Assembly: GCF_001613545.1 (NCBI RefSeq)
Contig: NZ_BDCO01000002.1
Location: 2,976,001-3,040,000 of the forward strand
Length of the DNA stretch: 64,000 nt
Direction of reading: 5' to 3'
Source: Terrimicrobium sacchariphilum
GTDB taxonomy: Bacteria > Verrucomicrobiota > Verrucomicrobiia > Chthoniobacterales > Terrimicrobiaceae
Positions 24,296-32,128 of the stretch are shown piece after piece. Every line of letters begins with the position of its first letter. The stretch's first letter is position 1. The position numbers and the translations under genes were made by a program. The notes beneath the pieces were generated by a model, which saw only the letters and a list, made by a program, of their open reading frames with translations, had not been told where the DNA came from and ran no database searches.

Positions 24296-27006
24296 TAGAA
24301 CTTGGCGTTGAGGTCGAACTGGAACACGTCGACCTTGTAGGTCGGACCGGCGATGTTTTCCGCGCCGTACCAGCGCACGGCCAGCCAGACATTGGGGTTT
24401 AGCGCGACGGCTGCACCGACGGTGTAGCCCTGCATATTGGTGCCTCCGAGGCCGAAGTCGGAATCGTTGAACCCGTCGACCACGGAGTCGGAGCCGATGT
24501 AGCGGTAGCCGCCGGAAATGTACCAGTCCCACGCCTTGGCCAGCGCAGGCGTGCCGACGCGCAGCTCGACGTTCCAGCCGTACGGGCTGCCCTCGAAGTC
24601 GCCGATGTTGTCCAGCTCGGTCGTATCAACCGCGCCACGGTTATTGACCGCGATCTCGTTGATCGCGCTGCTGTTGAAAGCGAGGTTCTGGACGTACTCG
24701 CCGATGAGCGAAACCTGGACGGGTTCCCAGCCATTGTAGTCAATACGCGCGGTCACGGTGAAGTCCTGGAACTTCGTCGCGAGTCCGTAGTACTGCCACT
24801 GGTTGATTGTGCCATAATCGTTGCTTGCATCCGGCACGATGTTGCGCAGGGCCATGTAGGTATTGCCCTTCTGGGCAAAGGACGGACGGCTGTTGTCCGT
24901 GTTGCCCGCGTCGTTAATGTTCTGCGGTGTGTAGGGATCGGAGAGCTTGCCCTCGATGTTGTAGAAGTAGTAGTAGGCCGCGCCAAACTTCACCTTCCAG
25001 TCCTTGGCCGGAGACCAGTCAAAGCCGAGCTGGCCGCCGAAGAGGAACTTGTCGTAGCTGGCGAACTTCTGCGGCTGGTTGGACGAGAAGTTCAGGTCGG
25101 TGTTGTAGACCGGGAAGGCTCCGCCCACGAGCCATGGGGTAAACCCGTCGAAGACCTGGTAGCGCGCCACCATGGCCGCGCCGTCAAAGCCGAGGTCGTC
25201 ATCCCAGATGAGCGAGGTGTTGAAGAAGGGATTATCGAAACGACCGCCGATGACGGAGAGACTGCGGTCGTCATCCTTCGCGCTGACTTCGTATTTCAGA
25301 TAGGCACGGTCGAGCCAGATGGCGTATTTGCTGAACTGGCCGCCCTGTCCGTTGTTGTTCAGGCCGATGGTCTGGTTGGTCGTCACCGGGGAATTCGTCT
25401 CGCCGGTGGCGATGCGAAATCCGGTGGTGAAGTTATCCGTCAGATCCATCTCGGCTCCGCCACGTACGCGGATGCGGAAGCGGTTGCGGTTCTGATCGGC
25501 GTTGTACTGCGGCGAAAACTGGTCGCCTGCGGTGTTGAAGGGCTGGCCGGTGTTGATGGCGTTGAAGTTCGGAAACGCGCCGGTCACGTCGTTGCCATCG
25601 GGATAGAAGATGCCTTCGTAGCGCAGGCGCAGGTCAAAGAAGGGATGGACGCGGTTGACCCAGGCAGGGAGGAAGCTCGCGACATTCGGACCGCCGAGCA
25701 GCGGCTTGCCGGAGGCGCGGCTCTCGTTGACCAGCTCCATTTTGATGTCTTCTTTAATCTGCGTTTTGACCGGCTCGGGGATGTAGGTCACGCGCACATC
25801 GCTGTCGGATGGCGTGGGTCCGGCCTGCGCTTGCGCGACTGCGCCCTGATCGCTCACGGCCTGGGCGGCGGCGACCTGCGCGATGGCAAACATGTCGGCC
25901 TGGGCTTGCGCGCGGGTGGCTTCGGCTTCCGCCTCGGCCTGTGCGATCATGTCCTTGGCATCCTCCTTGGTGAGGAGGCCGCGCTGAACGAGCTTGTTGA
26001 TGAGGTTGATCGTCACGCTCTCAGAGGCGGGACGCTTGTCCTGCGCGCTGGGCAAAGCGAGGTTGGCGGACTCGGCGGCTGCGGCGACGTCGGGCACCGG
26101 CTCGTTTTGCGGTGCGGCGGCGGTGTGTGCGGGCTGAGGCGCTGGCGCGGCGGGAGCCTGCGGAGCAGGTTCTTCAACCGGCTGCGGTTTAATCGCGGCG
26201 ACAGGTTGCGGCGGTGCGGTGGGAGCAGGAAATGCGGAATCCAGTGTAGCCGGGGCGGGTGCAACCGACGGGGTCGGCGATGTGACAACGGCCTGCTGTC
26301 TGGCGGGATTCGGGAACACTTCCGCCGGGCGCTGATCCACCGGGGTTTCCTCCGGCGTCGGCGCGGGGGTGGCTTCGGCCACTGCCGGAGCACTCGGTGC
26401 AGGTGTGTGAGTGGCTTCGCTAACGACAGGGGCAACGCTCGGGGCCGCGATGGCCTCGGCGACAGCCGGGGTCGGCGCAACTGGAGCGGGCGTCGCTTCC
26501 GCCACGGCAGGTGCTGGCGTCGTTTCAACCGGCGAAGGCACAGGTGTTGCCTCGGCCACAGGACTGGCCGGGGTCGGCGTAAAGTCGATCAGCGGTTTCG
26601 GTGTCGGGGTGTTAAGATAAACCGGAGTCGTGGCGGCAAGAGGCGCCGGGGTCGGCGTAGCCACGGGCTCGGGGGTTGCGGCGGGTTCCGGCGTGGAAAT
26701 CGCGTCTGGAGCCGGAGTCGCTTCCGGGGTGGCCGTGGGCACCGGGGTGCCGAGCGGCCACGGCTCGGGGGTGGACAATGAGGTCGAGGCGGTCGGGGTC
26801 GCGACCGGGGTGGCCGTCGGGGCGGCGGCCGGAGTGGGCTCGGCGTAATCGAAAATGATGCGGGTGCGTCCGCCGCTCTGATTGATGATGGGCGACGGAG
26901 CCGGACGGGCAGAATCCTGAGCATGCGCGCCGATGAGCGGAGCTACTCCACCCGCAAGCAGGAGGAGGCAATTCATCATTCGGCGTGGGTTGGTCTGTCT
27001 CTTCAT
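24295..27006 (-). CDS. Putative porin with very long Pro/Ala/Thr-rich N-terminal region
   Basis: 903 residues. Signal peptide (to about residue 29), then roughly 290 residues dominated by Pro, Ala, Thr and Val, with many TPxP, VAEATPAP and PVATPTP repeats. A helical segment follows (INKLVQRGLLTKEDAKDMIA, then AEAEAEATRAQAQADM), and from about residue 420 comes a 480-residue beta-barrel with alternating strands rich in Tyr, Trp, Asn and Asp. The chain ends in FQFDLNAKF, with the C-terminal Phe recognised by BamA. The barrel part looks like the 'putative porin' family (Porin_5-like). The long linker could cross the periplasm or peptidoglycan. It lies directly after tonB (5 bp). Confidence 0.8.
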   Translation of the reverse strand: MKRQTNPRRMMNCLLLLAGGVAPLIGAHAQDSARPAPSPIINQSGGRTRIIFDYAEPTPAAAPTATPVATPTASTSLSTPEPWPLGTPVPTATPEATPAPDAISTPEPAATPEPVATPTPAPLAATTPVYLNTPTPKPLIDFTPTPASPVAEATPVPSPVETTPAPAVAEATPAPVAPTPAVAEAIAAPSVAPVVSEATHTPAPSAPAVAEATPAPTPEETPVDQRPAEVFPNPARQQAVVTSPTPSVAPAPATLDSAFPAPTAPPQPVAAIKPQPVEEPAPQAPAAPAPQPAHTAAAPQNEPVPDVAAAAESANLALPSAQDKRPASESVTINLINKLVQRGLLTKEDAKDMIAQAEAEAEATRAQAQADMFAIAQVAAAQAVSDQGAVAQAQAGPTPSDSDVRVTYIPEPVKTQIKEDIKMELVNESRASGKPLLGGPNVASFLPAWVNRVHPFFDLRLRYEGIFYPDGNDVTGAFPNFNAINTGQPFNTAGDQFSPQYNADQNRNRFRIRVRGGAEMDLTDNFTTGFRIATGETNSPVTTNQTIGLNNNGQGGQFSKYAIWLDRAYLKYEVSAKDDDRSLSVIGGRFDNPFFNTSLIWDDDLGFDGAAMVARYQVFDGFTPWLVGGAFPVYNTDLNFSSNQPQKFASYDKFLFGGQLGFDWSPAKDWKVKFGAAYYYFYNIEGKLSDPYTPQNINDAGNTDNSRPSFAQKGNTYMALRNIVPDASNDYGTINQWQYYGLATKFQDFTVTARIDYNGWEPVQVSLIGEYVQNLAFNSSAINEIAVNNRGAVDTTELDNIGDFEGSPYGWNVELRVGTPALAKAWDWYISGGYRYIGSDSVVDGFNDSDFGLGGTNMQGYTVGAAVALNPNVWLAVRWYGAENIAGPTYKVDVFQFDLNAKF

Positions 27007-27011
27007 GAAAA

Positions 27012-27710
27012 CTAATTGGGTCGGCGCGCGGTGATGCGCATCACGATGGGCATGGGCATCCCGTCAGGCGGCGGCTGGCTGAGTTGCAGACCCGTGAGCA
27101 CTTCGCGCTCGAGGGCCTGGTCGATGGCGGCGTCTCCGCTCGTCCCGCTCACCTTGGCGCGCGTCACGCGCCCGTTGCTGTCGGCCCAGATCCGCACCTG
27201 CACGGTCAAGGCCGAGCTGCGCAGCTTGCGATGCCGTTGCATCGCCTCGAGCACGCGGGCCTGGACCTGCCCGGCGTACCAGCCGTATTTGGTTCCGCCT
27301 CCCCCGCCCTTGCCATTGCCACGGCCTCCGATGAGACCGTTGCCGGTGCCGGACAGGCCAAAGCTGTTGGGGCCATCGCCCTGCAACGCCGTGCCCATTG
27401 CGGGCGGCGGATTGTCGGGCGGCTGCGGCGGCTCGGGCGCGGGTTTTTCCTCGGGTTGAAACTCAGGCTGTTTGGTCTGCTCCGGCGGCGGTTCCTGCGG
27501 CGGGGGCGGCGTCGGCGGCGGAGGGGTTGGTGGTGGCGGCGGGGGCGGCAGCGGCGGCATGATGCTCATCACGCTGGCGGTCGATTTGCGCTTCTTGCCT
27601 TCCTTCGGTCCGAAGACGACCCATCCGCCGACGACAAGCGCCAGCACGCCCACCGCGATGATGATCACGCGGTAGCGCTGAAAGAATGTGGGTGTGTCTT
27701 CGTCCTGCAT
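27012..27710 (-). CDS. tonB: TonB-type energy transducer
   Basis: 232 residues. Layout is classical: short cytoplasmic N-terminus, one transmembrane helix (RVIIIAVGVLALVVGGWVVF), a periplasmic Pro-rich arm with long PPPPPP/TPPPPTPPPP and EPPPEQ runs, a Gly-rich hinge (GGRGNGKGGGGG), and a C-terminal TonB_C domain (YAGQVQARVLEAMQRHRKLR ... VRIWADSNGRVTRAKVSGTS ... ITARRPN). It transmits proton-motive energy from ExbB/ExbD to an outer-membrane partner. No TonB-dependent receptor lies in the window; the adjacent outer-membrane proteins are the porin-like barrel and TpsB. Gap to exbD is 6 bp. Confidence 0.92.
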   Translation of the reverse strand: MQDEDTPTFFQRYRVIIIAVGVLALVVGGWVVFGPKEGKKRKSTASVMSIMPPLPPPPPPPTPPPPTPPPPQEPPPEQTKQPEFQPEEKPAPEPPQPPDNPPPAMGTALQGDGPNSFGLSGTGNGLIGGRGNGKGGGGGTKYGWYAGQVQARVLEAMQRHRKLRSSALTVQVRIWADSNGRVTRAKVSGTSGDAAIDQALEREVLTGLQLSQPPPDGMPMPIVMRITARRPN

Positions 27711-27716
27711 GAGGGT

Positions 27717-28118
27717 CTATTTGCTGGCTTCGGTGGCGAGGCCGACCTTGGTCAGCCCGAGGCGCCCAACGACGTTGAGAACGTCCATCACGCCCTGATA
27801 ATGCGTGAGCCGGTCGCCGCGGATGACGACGGGAAAATCCGGGAACTTCGCCTTGTGCTGGCTGAGCTTTTGCTCCAACTCGGGCAGCGTCACGGGCACG
27901 GTATCGAGGAAAATCTTTCCTTCGTTGTTCACCGTGATGGCTTTGCTCTTGGGACCTTCCAGCGCCGGGCTCTTGCTTGCCTTCGGGAGATCGACCTTCA
28001 CGCCCTGCACGCCCGCCGTCGTCATGATGATGAAGATCAGTAGCAGCACGAGGTAGAGATCCACCATCGGCGTGACGTTGATGTCGTCGTAACTCTTGTT
28101 GTCTCCTCCGGCGTCCAT
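27717..28118 (-). CDS. exbD: ExbD/TolR biopolymer transporter
   Basis: 133 residues. MDAGGDNKSYDDINVTPMVD leads into the single N-terminal transmembrane helix LYLVLLLIFIIMTTAGV; the Asp in VTPMVD at the start of the helix is the proton-conducting residue of the family. The periplasmic domain has the ExbD pattern (VNNEGKIFLDTVPVTLPELE, VVIRGDRLTHYQGVMDVLNV). Works with ExbB to energise TonB. It is 4 bp behind exbB and 6 bp before tonB. Confidence 0.94.
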   Translation of the reverse strand: MDAGGDNKSYDDINVTPMVDLYLVLLLIFIIMTTAGVQGVKVDLPKASKSPALEGPKSKAITVNNEGKIFLDTVPVTLPELEQKLSQHKAKFPDFPVVIRGDRLTHYQGVMDVLNVVGRLGLTKVGLATEASK

Positions 28119-28122
28119 TTCC

Positions 28123-29946
28123 TTATTCCGGCGTGGGGTAGAACTCCGCCATCTTGGTCACGAACTCGTCGATGAAGGTCTGCATCGTGCTGACCGTTTC
28201 CTTGATGCGGGTGCTCAGGTAGCTGTAGGCAAAGAGCGCCGGAATGGCCACGAGCAGACCAGCGACGGTGGCGAGAAGCGCGCCCGCGATGCCGGGGGCG
28301 ATGGAATTGACTTCCACCTCGCCCGTCTTGGCGATGGTCGCAAACGTAATCATAACGCCTATGACCGTGCCGAGCAGTCCGAGATAGGGACCGCCTGCGA
28401 TGCTGATGGTCAGGAAAACGAGCTTGCCGTTGAGCTTCTGCACCTCGCGTACGAGGCCGCCCTCGAGGCTGGCCCGGATCGCCTGGATGGACCGCGCGGA
28501 GAGTCCCTTGTTTTTGTCTTCCTTGATGCGGTGGCTGATCTCCTGCGAGCCGATGTGATAGATGTGATAGAGCGGGCTTTGCAGCATGAGCTTCTGCTGC
28601 TTGACGCTGGCTCCGCCGAGAGCCTTCACACTGGCCTCGTCAGCGTGGTCGATCTTCGTCAGGTCGGAAGACACCTCCTCCCACTGCTGGATGAACTGGT
28701 CGGTGCCTTTCTTGACCTGGTTGAGATAGACAAACTTCTGCACCGCCACGGTCCACCCGAGGATGGCCATGATCGAGCACAGGGCGATGACCGCCCAGCC
28801 GTCGAAGGTGAGCGACTTGCTGATGTCGCCGAAGATCGACACGTGCTCCATGATGTTGTCGAGCGTGCTATGGCCTTCTCCGCCCTCGTCTTCGCCGGGA
28901 ACGAGCAGCTTCGTGCTGGCGTCGCTTCCGCCTTGGTTGATCGCTGTGAATTTCACCCAGCCGACAGGACGTGCGATCTTGGAGATGACAAGTTCGTCGA
29001 GCTCGCCCACGAATCCGCCGGTGGCATCGGGGCCGGTCGCACCCAGATAGGACGGGCCGTTGATGGCGGGCACCTTGGCGTCGAGCGTGGCGTAGTCCGC
29101 GCCGTCGACGAGCAGCTTGATTTTCGCTCCATCGGAAACGACCGCGAGGTTCTTCCAGGTCGCGGCGGGCAGCGGCTGGCCTGCTGCCGTGCGCTTGACT
29201 CCGCTGGCGTCGGTCACTTCCACAAACGGCGCGCCGTTGTCGACTCCGATGCGGAAGCCATTGCCACCCGCCGTGCGGTTGAAGAGGGTCGCGTTCGCCG
29301 CGGGCGTGCTTTCCTTGATCCACGCCGACCACGTAAAGGCCTGGCCGTCGGACCATTCCAGCGAACTCGATCCCGGCAAAACCAGCGGATTCGCTCCCAG
29401 CAGGCGCAGGCCGCCACCGATGAGCGCTCCCTCGGACGCCGTCCCGGCGTTTTCCGCCGTATTGCCTGCTTCGCTCGCGTCCTGCGGCGCTCCGGCTCCG
29501 GCAAAGTGATACACCAGCACGGTGTCGGCGTCGTACGTGCCCTTGACGGCCTTGGCGTCGAGCGCCGTGGCCTCGGCATTCCCGCTGTAGAGCCAGAAGG
29601 TTGTTTTCGCCCCGGGCTTGATCTCGGGCGCCTTGACCCAGACGAAGGCTTCGTTCAGCAGCCCGTCCCATTTCTCGATCTGGTGCGGCAGCACGGTCTT
29701 GTCGTCCTCGGCCACGAACCGCAGGTCGCTTCCATCCTCCTTGACGGCTCCAAAGTTGAAATTCCCGCTGTGCAGCCTCACCAGCACCACGCCCGGACCC
29801 ACCGGCTCCGAGATGTCTCCGCCCTGCGCCGTCGGGTCGATCGTGAACGATTTGCGCGCCGTCCAGTCCTTGTCCCACCACGCGCTTCCCGTTGCAAGGG
29901 TCACCCCCAGCATGGCCATGGTCATTATGAATGTTCTTACCTGCAT
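28123..29946 (-). CDS. exbB: ExbB/TolQ proton-channel protein with N-terminal periplasmic DUF2341 and LamG-like domains
   Basis: 607 residues, about 2.5 times a normal ExbB. After a signal-like N-terminus comes a DUF2341 module (WWDKDWTARKSFTID, then FWLYSGNAEATALDA), then a concanavalin/LamG-like domain (about 165-335: DADTVLVYHFAGAG, FTWSAWIKESTPAANATLFN, GELDELVISKIARPVGW). From about residue 380 is a complete MotA/TolQ/ExbB domain: TM1 GWAVIALCSIMAILGWTVAV, a cytoplasmic loop, TM2 ISIAGGPYLGLLGTVIGVMI and TM3 APGIAGALLATVAGLLVAIP. The extra domains face the periplasm and could bind glycans or a partner. This fusion recurs in PVC bacteria as I remember it; its role is unknown. Confidence 0.9.
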   Translation of the reverse strand: MQVRTFIMTMAMLGVTLATGSAWWDKDWTARKSFTIDPTAQGGDISEPVGPGVVLVRLHSGNFNFGAVKEDGSDLRFVAEDDKTVLPHQIEKWDGLLNEAFVWVKAPEIKPGAKTTFWLYSGNAEATALDAKAVKGTYDADTVLVYHFAGAGAPQDASEAGNTAENAGTASEGALIGGGLRLLGANPLVLPGSSSLEWSDGQAFTWSAWIKESTPAANATLFNRTAGGNGFRIGVDNGAPFVEVTDASGVKRTAAGQPLPAATWKNLAVVSDGAKIKLLVDGADYATLDAKVPAINGPSYLGATGPDATGGFVGELDELVISKIARPVGWVKFTAINQGGSDASTKLLVPGEDEGGEGHSTLDNIMEHVSIFGDISKSLTFDGWAVIALCSIMAILGWTVAVQKFVYLNQVKKGTDQFIQQWEEVSSDLTKIDHADEASVKALGGASVKQQKLMLQSPLYHIYHIGSQEISHRIKEDKNKGLSARSIQAIRASLEGGLVREVQKLNGKLVFLTISIAGGPYLGLLGTVIGVMITFATIAKTGEVEVNSIAPGIAGALLATVAGLLVAIPALFAYSYLSTRIKETVSTMQTFIDEFVTKMAEFYPTPE

Positions 29947-29954
29947 AGAAATTT

Positions 29955-31637
29955 TTACAGTTCTCCCCAGACCCGGAACGACAGCAGCGGGTCGTACGCC
30001 GTGTTCGGGCTTTGCGTGATGAATGGCACTCCCAGCACCACTGAGCCGTTGAGGTGTTCAAAGAGCTTGATCGTGCTGCCGAACCCCGCGCTCGCCAGAC
30101 TGAACTCGTCCTGCTGCTCGGGCAGCGGGTCGTTTACCCAGGCCACGCCTCCGTCGAGGAATCCAAACACCCGCCATTCGTTGCCCTCCGGCGCCCACCA
30201 CAGCAGCGACGGACTCCGCAACTCCAGCGTTCCGGCAAAGGCGCTGTCGCCCAGCACCGCACTTTCCAGATACCCGCGCACGGTGTTCAAACCGCCGAGC
30301 GCAAACTCCTCGGTATCCACCAGCGGCTGCGCGCTGGCCTGTCCCTGAACCAGTCCATACGCCTGGAAGCCCCATGGAAGATCCAGCGTGTTGCCCAGGC
30401 TGCCTCGGAAGTAGAAGAAGCTCGCGTCCGACGCGTACCGGCGGTTGTCGAAATCCGTCTCGTCGCTGCCGATCCCCCGAAAACTCCACGTCACCCCTCC
30501 GCTAAACTCCGTCTGGTAGTTCTTCCCCACCCACGCCGCCGTGTAGCTGAGCGAGAACGGAAAATACTGGATCGGCGATCCCGTCGTTGCCCCGTTGATG
30601 CTCAGGTCCTGCGTGAAGTCCTTGTAATCCGCCCCGAAACTCGCCGAGTGAAAAAAGCCCTTTTTCCCCGGCAGGTCGAAGAGCAACCGCCCGCCGATGA
30701 CCGAGCCATTTCCCGCCACGGCGGAACCACCCAGGGTCGACACGTTGCTGTTCTGCCGGATGGCCTGCGCCATCACGCTCAGCCAGTCCACCCCCGGCAC
30801 CGGCGCGATGTAATACCCGGAATAAATCAGCGCGTCCTGAATCCGCTGCGGTGCGATCTGAAATCCAAACCCGATCGTGTGTCCCAGCTGCCACAGGTTG
30901 TCATACCGCAGGCTCAAATCCAGCCGCAGCGGCGTCGTGTTCGCGCTGTAGCGGTTGTTCAACTCCACACTCCCGTGCAGCGGAAACTTGTCCTTAACAA
31001 CGAGATTCACATCGACCGTGCCGGGCATGACGCCCGCAGCGAGAGAGGGCGTAACCTGGAGATCGCCGGATTGGTTGAGTGCAATGATTTCCCGCTCCAC
31101 CTTGTTAAAGTTTGGCAAAGTGCCCTGGGCCAGCGAAGGAACCCGGGCCTTGATCTTGTTAATATCGTAGAAGCGCGACCCGTTGATGCGGAGACGCCCG
31201 ACAGGAGCCTCGGTGACCTGAAGAAAGACAACGCCATTAGCGGCGCGCTGCATCGGAACGCTAACCGAAACCGTCTGAAAGCCCTTGTCGCGATAGGTTT
31301 TCTCCAGCGCGGCGCGAGCACCTTCCACATCCTGCGCCGTGCGACCCGGCCCGAGATAGCCATAGACCGCCTCCTCAACTGAACCCCGATCCAGCGCCTT
31401 CGACCCCACCACGCGATATTCACGGATATAGAGAGTCGCGTCCTCGGCAGGCGGCTGTGGCGCAGCCTGCTGATCGGCAGAAGGTTGCTCCTGAGCAGGC
31501 GCAGTGGTTTCCTGAGCCGAGGCAGGCAGACTCAACACCCCCGAGAGGCACAGGCCAGCGAGCACGCCGCAGCGAAGCGACGTACCGACGACGCGAGCGC
31601 GGCGGAGAGTTGAACTGTGAAAACACGGCCTAGGCAT
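29955..31637 (-). CDS. TpsB-type outer-membrane transporter (ShlB/FhaC/HecB family)
   Basis: 560 residues. Signal peptide ending near LPASAQ, a Gln/Pro/Ala linker, then POTRA domains (LYIREYRVVGSKALDRGSVE; YRDKGFQTVSVSVPMQ; LRINGSRFYDINKIKARVPS) and an Omp85-class 16-strand barrel. The loop-6 motif is LGGLNTVRGYLES (VRGY), which marks TpsB/BamA proteins, and the barrel ends in LSFRVWGEL. TpsB proteins export a large TpsA exoprotein across the outer membrane without ATP. No TpsA gene is in the window. It is the first gene of the exbB-exbD-tonB-porin cluster, separated from exbB by only 8 bp. Confidence 0.9.
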   Translation of the reverse strand: MPRPCFHSSTLRRARVVGTSLRCGVLAGLCLSGVLSLPASAQETTAPAQEQPSADQQAAPQPPAEDATLYIREYRVVGSKALDRGSVEEAVYGYLGPGRTAQDVEGARAALEKTYRDKGFQTVSVSVPMQRAANGVVFLQVTEAPVGRLRINGSRFYDINKIKARVPSLAQGTLPNFNKVEREIIALNQSGDLQVTPSLAAGVMPGTVDVNLVVKDKFPLHGSVELNNRYSANTTPLRLDLSLRYDNLWQLGHTIGFGFQIAPQRIQDALIYSGYYIAPVPGVDWLSVMAQAIRQNSNVSTLGGSAVAGNGSVIGGRLLFDLPGKKGFFHSASFGADYKDFTQDLSINGATTGSPIQYFPFSLSYTAAWVGKNYQTEFSGGVTWSFRGIGSDETDFDNRRYASDASFFYFRGSLGNTLDLPWGFQAYGLVQGQASAQPLVDTEEFALGGLNTVRGYLESAVLGDSAFAGTLELRSPSLLWWAPEGNEWRVFGFLDGGVAWVNDPLPEQQDEFSLASAGFGSTIKLFEHLNGSVVLGVPFITQSPNTAYDPLLSFRVWGEL

Positions 31638-31685
31638 GAACGCCTAATCTGACCGTGCGCGCTAAAACCGGTCAAACGGCCACAG

Positions 31686-31701
31686 GTTACGGTTTTGTAA
31701 C
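31686..31701. promoter_or_regulatory. Short inverted repeat upstream of tpsB
   Basis: GTTAC-N6-GTAAC lies in the 89-bp gap between the type II secretion operon and tpsB, about 50 bp before the tpsB start codon. It could be an operator for the tpsB cluster. No clear promoter was found next to it, so this is weak. Confidence 0.25.
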
Positions 31702-31726
31702 AAACCCCTCAGGCCTGTCGTGATGC

Positions 31727-32128
31727 CTAATCCGGGATAGCTAGCAATATGTAATAATCACCGCGCACCTGCCCGGCGGGGAAAACGAATCCCTGTTTTT
31801 TGTCGGGAGAAGCGTAGAGATGCACCTGAAAGGTCCAGTCGCCATTGAGATGCACTGGTCGCCCGTCCTTCGTCATCTTGAGCTGGCCAGTGCCATTGCG
31901 CTCCGAGGTTTGCACCATGGGGTCGGGCCAGGTGCACATGCTCTTGATGACTCGGGCGTAGGCCTTGCGGGTGGCATCATCAGCGCCATCGAAGTTGAAA
32001 CATTGCGCGAGGGCGGCGGAGTTTTGCGTCTTGATCGCCGACTGAATGTTGAAAATCAGCTCTGCCCGCGTCGACGCGCCGAAGAGTGCGCAGGGCAACA
32101 AGAGGAACGCGAGAAGCAGTCGCATCAT
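31727..32128 (-). CDS. Small secreted protein at the end of the type II secretion operon
   Basis: 133 residues with signal peptide MMRLLLAFLLLPCALFGAS. The mature domain (STRAELIFNIQSAIKTQNSAALAQC... split by Cys, then VHLNGDWTFQVHLYASPD and YYILLAIPD) resembles small periplasmic helper domains and the secreted protein at 12843-13373 in layout (a helix on residue counts, then a strand block ending in a hydrophobic strand). No family recognised. Its ATG overlaps the gspF stop (ATGA), so it is the last gene of that operon. Confidence 0.7.
   Translation of the reverse strand: MMRLLLAFLLLPCALFGASTRAELIFNIQSAIKTQNSAALAQCFNFDGADDATRKAYARVIKSMCTWPDPMVQTSERNGTGQLKMTKDGRPVHLNGDWTFQVHLYASPDKKQGFVFPAGQVRGDYYILLAIPD

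Noticed and set aside
28123-28700. MotA flagellar stator instead of ExbB
   Set aside because: The partner genes are exbD and tonB, there are no flagellar genes, and the helix order matches ExbB/TolQ.
29955-31637. BamA or TamA instead of TpsB
   Set aside because: The POTRA count and order, the N-terminal linker, and the 560-residue length fit the ShlB/FhaC family better than BamA (five POTRA) or TamA.
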